DNA of 9,544 nucleotides from an uncultured cyanobacterium (GTDB lineage: Bacteria > Cyanobacteriota > Cyanobacteriia > Cyanobacteriales > Chroococcidiopsidaceae): contig CAMIFA010000179.1 in assembly GCA_946221495.1 (NCBI GenBank), positions 1-9,544 of the forward strand, in the 5' to 3' direction. Under the pieces are notes generated by a model. The model saw only the letters and a list, made by a program, of their open reading frames with translations. It had not been told where the DNA came from and did not search any database. Position 1 is the first letter of the stretch; each line of letters begins with the position of its first letter. Below are positions 7,040-9,544 of the stretch, in pieces. The translations under genes were made by a program, and so were the position numbers.

Positions 7040-7907
7040 TTTTTAGTTGTTTTTGCTTCGCTTCCTGACGCGCTCTTTTTTTCTCGGTGAGGCGATCAAA
7101 ACAATACGGACAGGAAATGCCTTCTTTATACTGTAGAGCAGCTTTATCTTCCTCAGAAATGGGATGCCCACAACTGAGGCAAAGATCATAAGTTCCTTGT
7201 GCCAAGCCGTGTACAACGGCAATCCGCTCATCAAAGACAAAACACTCACCCTGCCACAAACTCTCTGCAACTGGGACTGATTCTAAGTAGTTAAGAATGC
7301 CGCCTTTGAGGTGATAGACTTCTGGAAAACCTTGAGCCAGCATATACGCTGAAGCTTTTTCACAGCGAATCCCCCCAGTACAAAACAAAGCAACCTTTTT
7401 ATGTTTGCTGGGGTCGAGGTGTGCGCTAACATAGTCGGGAAATTGGCGAAAGGAATTAGTTTGCGGATTTTGCGCTTTTTTGAAAGTGCCGATATTCACC
7501 TCGTAATTATTGCGGGTGTCAACTACAGTTACTTCAGGATCAGAGATTAAGGCATTCCAATCTTCAGGACTTACATAGATGCCAACTTGCTGTGACGGAT
7601 CAACTTCAGGCGCTCCGATAGTAACAATTTCTGGTTTTAACCGCACCTTCATCCGCTCAAACGGCGGAGCATCAGCATAAGAGAGTTTAGGCTCTAGATC
7701 TGCTAGCCTGGGGTCAGAGCGCAGAAAAGCTAAAACTGAGTCAATTCCTTGAGGTGAAGCTGCAATTGTGCCGTTGATTCCTTCTGCTGCTAGAAGAATC
7801 GTGCCTTTAACGCCTTGCGCTTGGCAGTAAGACAATAGAGGATATTGTTTCTGAGCAAAGTCGGGAAGCCGGACAAATTTATAAAACGCTGCAACTACGT
7901 AAGTCAT
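6987..7907 (-). CDS. trhO: tRNA uridine(34) hydroxylase TrhO (rhodanese family, YceA type)
   Basis: TrhO is known in other bacteria to hydroxylate U34 of tRNA to 5-hydroxyuridine, a precursor of the mo5U/cmo5U wobble bases. The 306-residue protein has an N-terminal ferredoxin-like domain (about 1-95, with GTILLAAEGINGTIA). The rhodanese domain follows (about 110-215), with the active-site loop CTGGIRCEKA; C176 is the catalytic Cys and C182 the second conserved Cys. After it come two CxxC pairs, C243/C246 and C266/C269, as expected for a Zn-binding C-terminal region. A basic tail (EKKRARQEAKQKQ, about 275-287) ends the conserved part. The last 17 residues lie in DNA shared with the convergent methyltransferase gene and are probably not conserved. 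The ATG at 7907 fits the family start (MTYVVAAFYKF). The gene is divergent from tRNA-Ala(UGC). Confidence 0.95.
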   Translation of the reverse strand: MTYVVAAFYKFVRLPDFAQKQYPLLSYCQAQGVKGTILLAAEGINGTIAASPQGIDSVLAFLRSDPRLADLEPKLSYADAPPFERMKVRLKPEIVTIGAPEVDPSQQVGIYVSPEDWNALISDPEVTVVDTRNNYEVNIGTFKKAQNPQTNSFRQFPDYVSAHLDPSKHKKVALFCTGGIRCEKASAYMLAQGFPEVYHLKGGILNYLESVPVAESLWQGECFVFDERIAVVHGLAQGTYDLCLSCGHPISEEDKAALQYKEGISCPYCFDRLTEKKRARQEAKQKQLKTKDVSAPESTHPQSVLS

Positions 7908-7961
7908 TTCTGCTTTTAGTTAAATTTTGAGATATTTTACGGAGCTTTATTAGCCAAGCCC

Positions 7962-7991
7962 TTGATTTAATTCAACTGAAGAAGTTATAGT
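7962..7991 (+). promoter_or_regulatory. Putative sigma-70-type promoter of tRNA-Ala
   Basis: TTGATT (7962-7967) and TATAGT (7986-7991) are separated by 18 bases. Transcription would begin about 7998, some 30 bases before the mature tRNA 5' end. Position, spacing and orientation fit the tRNA gene, and no other gene intervenes. Confidence 0.5.
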
Positions 7992-8030
7992 AGCAAAGGC
8001 AGATTAATTTTGCTGCTTTTCTAATTTTAC

Positions 8031-8103
8031 GGGGGTATAGCTCAGTTGGTAGAGCGCCTGCTTTGCAAGCAGGATGTCAGCGGTTCGAGTCCGCTTACCT
8101 CCA
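8031..8103 (+). tRNA. trnA-UGC: tRNA-Ala (anticodon UGC)
   Basis: All arms of a 73-nt cloverleaf can be drawn. The acceptor stem GGGGGTA pairs with TACCTCC (one G-T pair) and leaves discriminator A. The D-arm stem is GCTC/GAGC. The anticodon stem CCTGC/GCAGG encloses the loop TTTGCAA with anticodon TGC at 8064-8066. The T-arm stem is AGCGG/CCGCT with loop TTCGAGT. The variable loop is ATGTC. The CCA end is not encoded, since TCC follows the discriminator. This tRNA decodes GCN alanine codons. No intron is present and no partner 16S/23S gene is nearby, so this is a solitary copy outside an rRNA operon in this window. Confidence 0.98.
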
Positions 8104-8133
8104 TCCAAATTTCTTTATAGTGGCATTAATAAT

Positions 8134-8347
8134 CTATTTACTATCTTGCGGTTGAGTGAAATCTGCACGTAAAGCTAATATTTCTTGACCTGTTTCACTG
8201 GCAATCTCCGCAGCAGTATTGATAATTAGCTCACTACGAGTGCAAATAGCAACTTTAGCTTTCTCACGCGCAAATTGCAGTGCTGTAGTGCCTAAACCTT
8301 TGCTTGCTAGCTGCTATTAATACAATGTTACTAAGTCATAACTCCAT
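8134..8347 (-). pseudogene. Decayed N-terminal fragment of a short-chain dehydrogenase/reductase
   Basis: Reading the minus strand from ATG at 8347 gives MEL, a TGA stop (8338-8336), then LSNIVLIAAS, the first beta strand of an SDR Rossmann fold. The tetramer TGCT is duplicated in tandem at 8301-8308 (plus-strand notation). Removing one copy restores the cofactor-binding motif as ASKGLGTTALQFAR, which continues into AKVAICTRSE and AEIASETGQEILALRADFTQ before ending at TAG (8136-8134). That matches the first 70 or so residues of SDRs related to 3-oxoacyl-ACP reductase, which normally have about 250-260 residues, so roughly 190 codons are missing. A relic Shine-Dalgarno AGGA remains nine bases before the ATG. 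The TGA replaces the Gly expected in the usual MDLGL-type start. The gene is therefore dead through a nonsense codon, a +4 frameshift and 3' truncation, about 30 bases from tRNA-Ala. Confidence 0.85.
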
Positions 8348-8518
8348 TTTTGGTAGTCCTAAAAAGTAATCAATACTAAAATAACGACAGCTTTAATTAT
8401 GCTGCTATATAAATTGTATTAGTAAACTAGTTATTTCAATTTTTAGAAAGCGATCGCTTAAGCTTTAAATTGATATTTATACTAAGTTTACTATAGAGAA
8501 TTAAATAATATTACTGCT
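8348..8518. other. A+T-rich spacer with one HIP1 palindrome
   Basis: Nothing coding is seen between the SDR relic and the AI-2E-family gene. A perfect 12-bp palindrome AAGCGATCGCTT at 8448-8459 contains a HIP1 octamer. It is not followed by a T-run on either strand, so I do not call it a terminator for the AI-2E-family gene. Confidence 0.5.
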
Positions 8519-9544
8519 TTAAGAAGTTAACTCTTCCGGCAACATTTCTGGTAGTTCCTGCTCTTGTTCACTATTTTTATGTTGTGTATTTGAATTACCA
8601 GCACTAGTAGAATTAGATGTAAAAGTTTGCCAGTTATCTGCTGTACTTTTAATAAAACTAGCTACAGGTACAGCAAGCAGTAATCCCAATAACCCACCAA
8701 CATTTGTGCCTACTATTAAAGCAACTAAAACCCATATTGGTCTAAGCCCTGTAAAACTACCCAAAAGTCGGGGGGCGATCGCTTGGTCAATTATCTGGTC
8801 AATTACAACAGCTAAACCTAGAACTTTTAGCCCTAGCCAAAAATTATGCGATGCTATTAGTAAAATTATTACTCCAAGACTCACAACATCACCAAAAGGA
8901 ATTAAGCTCATAACTCCAACTATTAGACCAAAAACTAAACCAAAAGGAACTTTTAAAGCAAAAAACATTATAGTCATTGAAAAGCCGACAAGCAACGCTA
9001 AAGCTATCTGTCCAATAAAGTAGTTTTGAAAGTTTTGTTGTAGGGACTGTCGCACCTGAATAGCAAAGCTAGTAGGTAACTTTTGAAAAACTCTATTCCA
9101 AATTTTTTCTCCATCTAATAAAAGATAAAAAGTTAACACAACCGTTAACAATGCTTCTGAAATACTATCAATTGTATTTAAAGCAAGGCTAATAAGTTTA
9201 TTTCCAAAATACTCTAATTCATTAGGTAGACCTTCTTTTATTTGAGGGAAAACCTGACGCAAATTAATAGGTAATTGCCGACTATCAGCCCAATCATGAA
9301 GTGCTTGAAGTTGTTGAATACCAGAATCAATCCACTGGGGAAGAAGTTTAGTAATTTCATTAAACTCTTCTATTAGAAAAGGAACTAATGTAATAGCTAA
9401 AACAACTAAAATTATCAAGCTTGGTAGAAAAATTAATATAACTGCATAATTTCTTTTAACTCCACGTTGCTGAATAAAAGTAACAGGATAATTTAAAATA
9501 AAGGTAAGCAAAGTTGCCAAAACAAAAATAGTAACTAAGGGTTG
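8519..9544 (-). CDS. AI-2E family transporter (PF01594-type), N-terminus outside window
   Basis: The frame is open to the window edge at 9544, giving 341 visible residues. The TTG at 9520 is not the start, because eight further in-frame residues (QPLVTIFV) continue the first hydrophobic segment. The protein is an integral inner-membrane protein. Hydrophobic helices lie near visible residues 3-25, 34-58, 125-143, 178-198, 202-228 and 240-300. A long amphipathic soluble segment (about 59-120, ITKLLPQWIDSGIQQLQALH) follows the second helix, as is typical of the family. The C-terminal core has SLIPFGDVVS, VIDQIIDQAIAPRLLG and LLGLLLAVPVASF, the most conserved AI-2E-family signatures. The Ser/Asn- and Glu-rich tail after about residue 308 is probably cytosolic and variable. 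The family name comes from E. coli TqsA; cyanobacterial members have no proven substrate, and other members exchange Na+(Li+)/H+. Probably some tens of residues are missing. Confidence 0.93.
   Translation of the reverse strand, partial: QPLVTIFVLATLLTFILNYPVTFIQQRGVKRNYAVILIFLPSLIILVVLAITLVPFLIEEFNEITKLLPQWIDSGIQQLQALHDWADSRQLPINLRQVFPQIKEGLPNELEYFGNKLISLALNTIDSISEALLTVVLTFYLLLDGEKIWNRVFQKLPTSFAIQVRQSLQQNFQNYFIGQIALALLVGFSMTIMFFALKVPFGLVFGLIVGVMSLIPFGDVVSLGVIILLIASHNFWLGLKVLGLAVVIDQIIDQAIAPRLLGSFTGLRPIWVLVALIVGTNVGGLLGLLLAVPVASFIKSTADNWQTFTSNSTSAGNSNTQHKNSEQEQELPEMLPEELTS

Noticed and set aside
8031..8133. tRNA-Ala as an attachment site of an integrated element
   Set aside because: No second copy of the tRNA 3' end and no integrase are visible in the window; only the truncated SDR gene hints at it.
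8448..8459. Palindrome as a terminator of the AI-2E-family gene
   Set aside because: It is a HIP1-based palindrome without a following T-run, and HIP1 copies occur throughout the window.
8706..9023. 105-residue plus-strand open frame opposite the AI-2E-family gene
   Set aside because: Its Lys/Thr/Pro-rich sequence is the mirror of hydrophobic membrane codons on the other strand and shows no motif.

Overview
The window comes from a cyanobacterium. The octamer GCGATCGC (HIP1), which is over-represented in many cyanobacterial genomes, occurs at least 13 times in 9.5 kb, where far fewer than one would be expected by chance. There is a gene for the D subunit of magnesium chelatase (chlorophyll synthesis), and the other proteins read like cyanobacterial family members. 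Two further repeats of cyanobacterial type are present: a GCGATGCC...CTAACGC element at 1424-1452 and a C-run/G-run palindrome at 3479-3511. The genus cannot be fixed from the sequence alone.

Layout. Positions 1-1039 (+) hold the C-terminal 345 residues of a large NACHT/STAND-type NTPase whose ATPase core lies outside the window. Positions 1040-1670 have no intact gene, but contain repeats and what may be an unidentified decayed coding remnant. Positions 1671-2801 (+) encode an exported protein with a HYDIN/ASPM-like immunoglobulin-fold domain and a separate C-terminal domain. It converges on a two-gene minus-strand unit: a soluble RsbRD_N-type sensor histidine kinase (4882-6102) followed closely by chlD (2820-4838). 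Positions 6377-7039 (+) encode a family-3 SAM-dependent O-methyltransferase. Its end overlaps, tail to tail, the end of trhO (6987-7907, -), the rhodanese-type tRNA U34 hydroxylase. A tRNA-Ala(UGC) gene follows at 8031-8103 (+) with a recognisable promoter. Immediately beyond it lies a decayed start of a short-chain dehydrogenase gene (8134-8347, -). The window closes with an AI-2E-family membrane protein (8519-9544, -) cut off at its N-terminus.

How the genes relate. Most are independent housekeeping or accessory genes. The only tight co-directional pair is kinase-chlD, separated by 28-43 bp with a promoter-like sequence ahead of the kinase. This makes shared transcription of a signalling gene with a chlorophyll gene likely, although a functional link is inference. 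trhO and tRNA-Ala are divergent. tRNA-Ala(UGC) belongs to the U34-containing class of tRNAs that TrhO can modify, but the adjacency may be chance.

Most unusual points: an in-frame palindromic repeat inside chlD; an SDR pseudogene with a nonsense codon, a 4-bp tandem duplication and loss of its 3' part next to a tRNA; and the partial NACHT protein, whose family includes antiphage defence proteins. I see no complete undescribed system in the window. No CRISPR array, transposase, rRNA gene or phage gene was seen.
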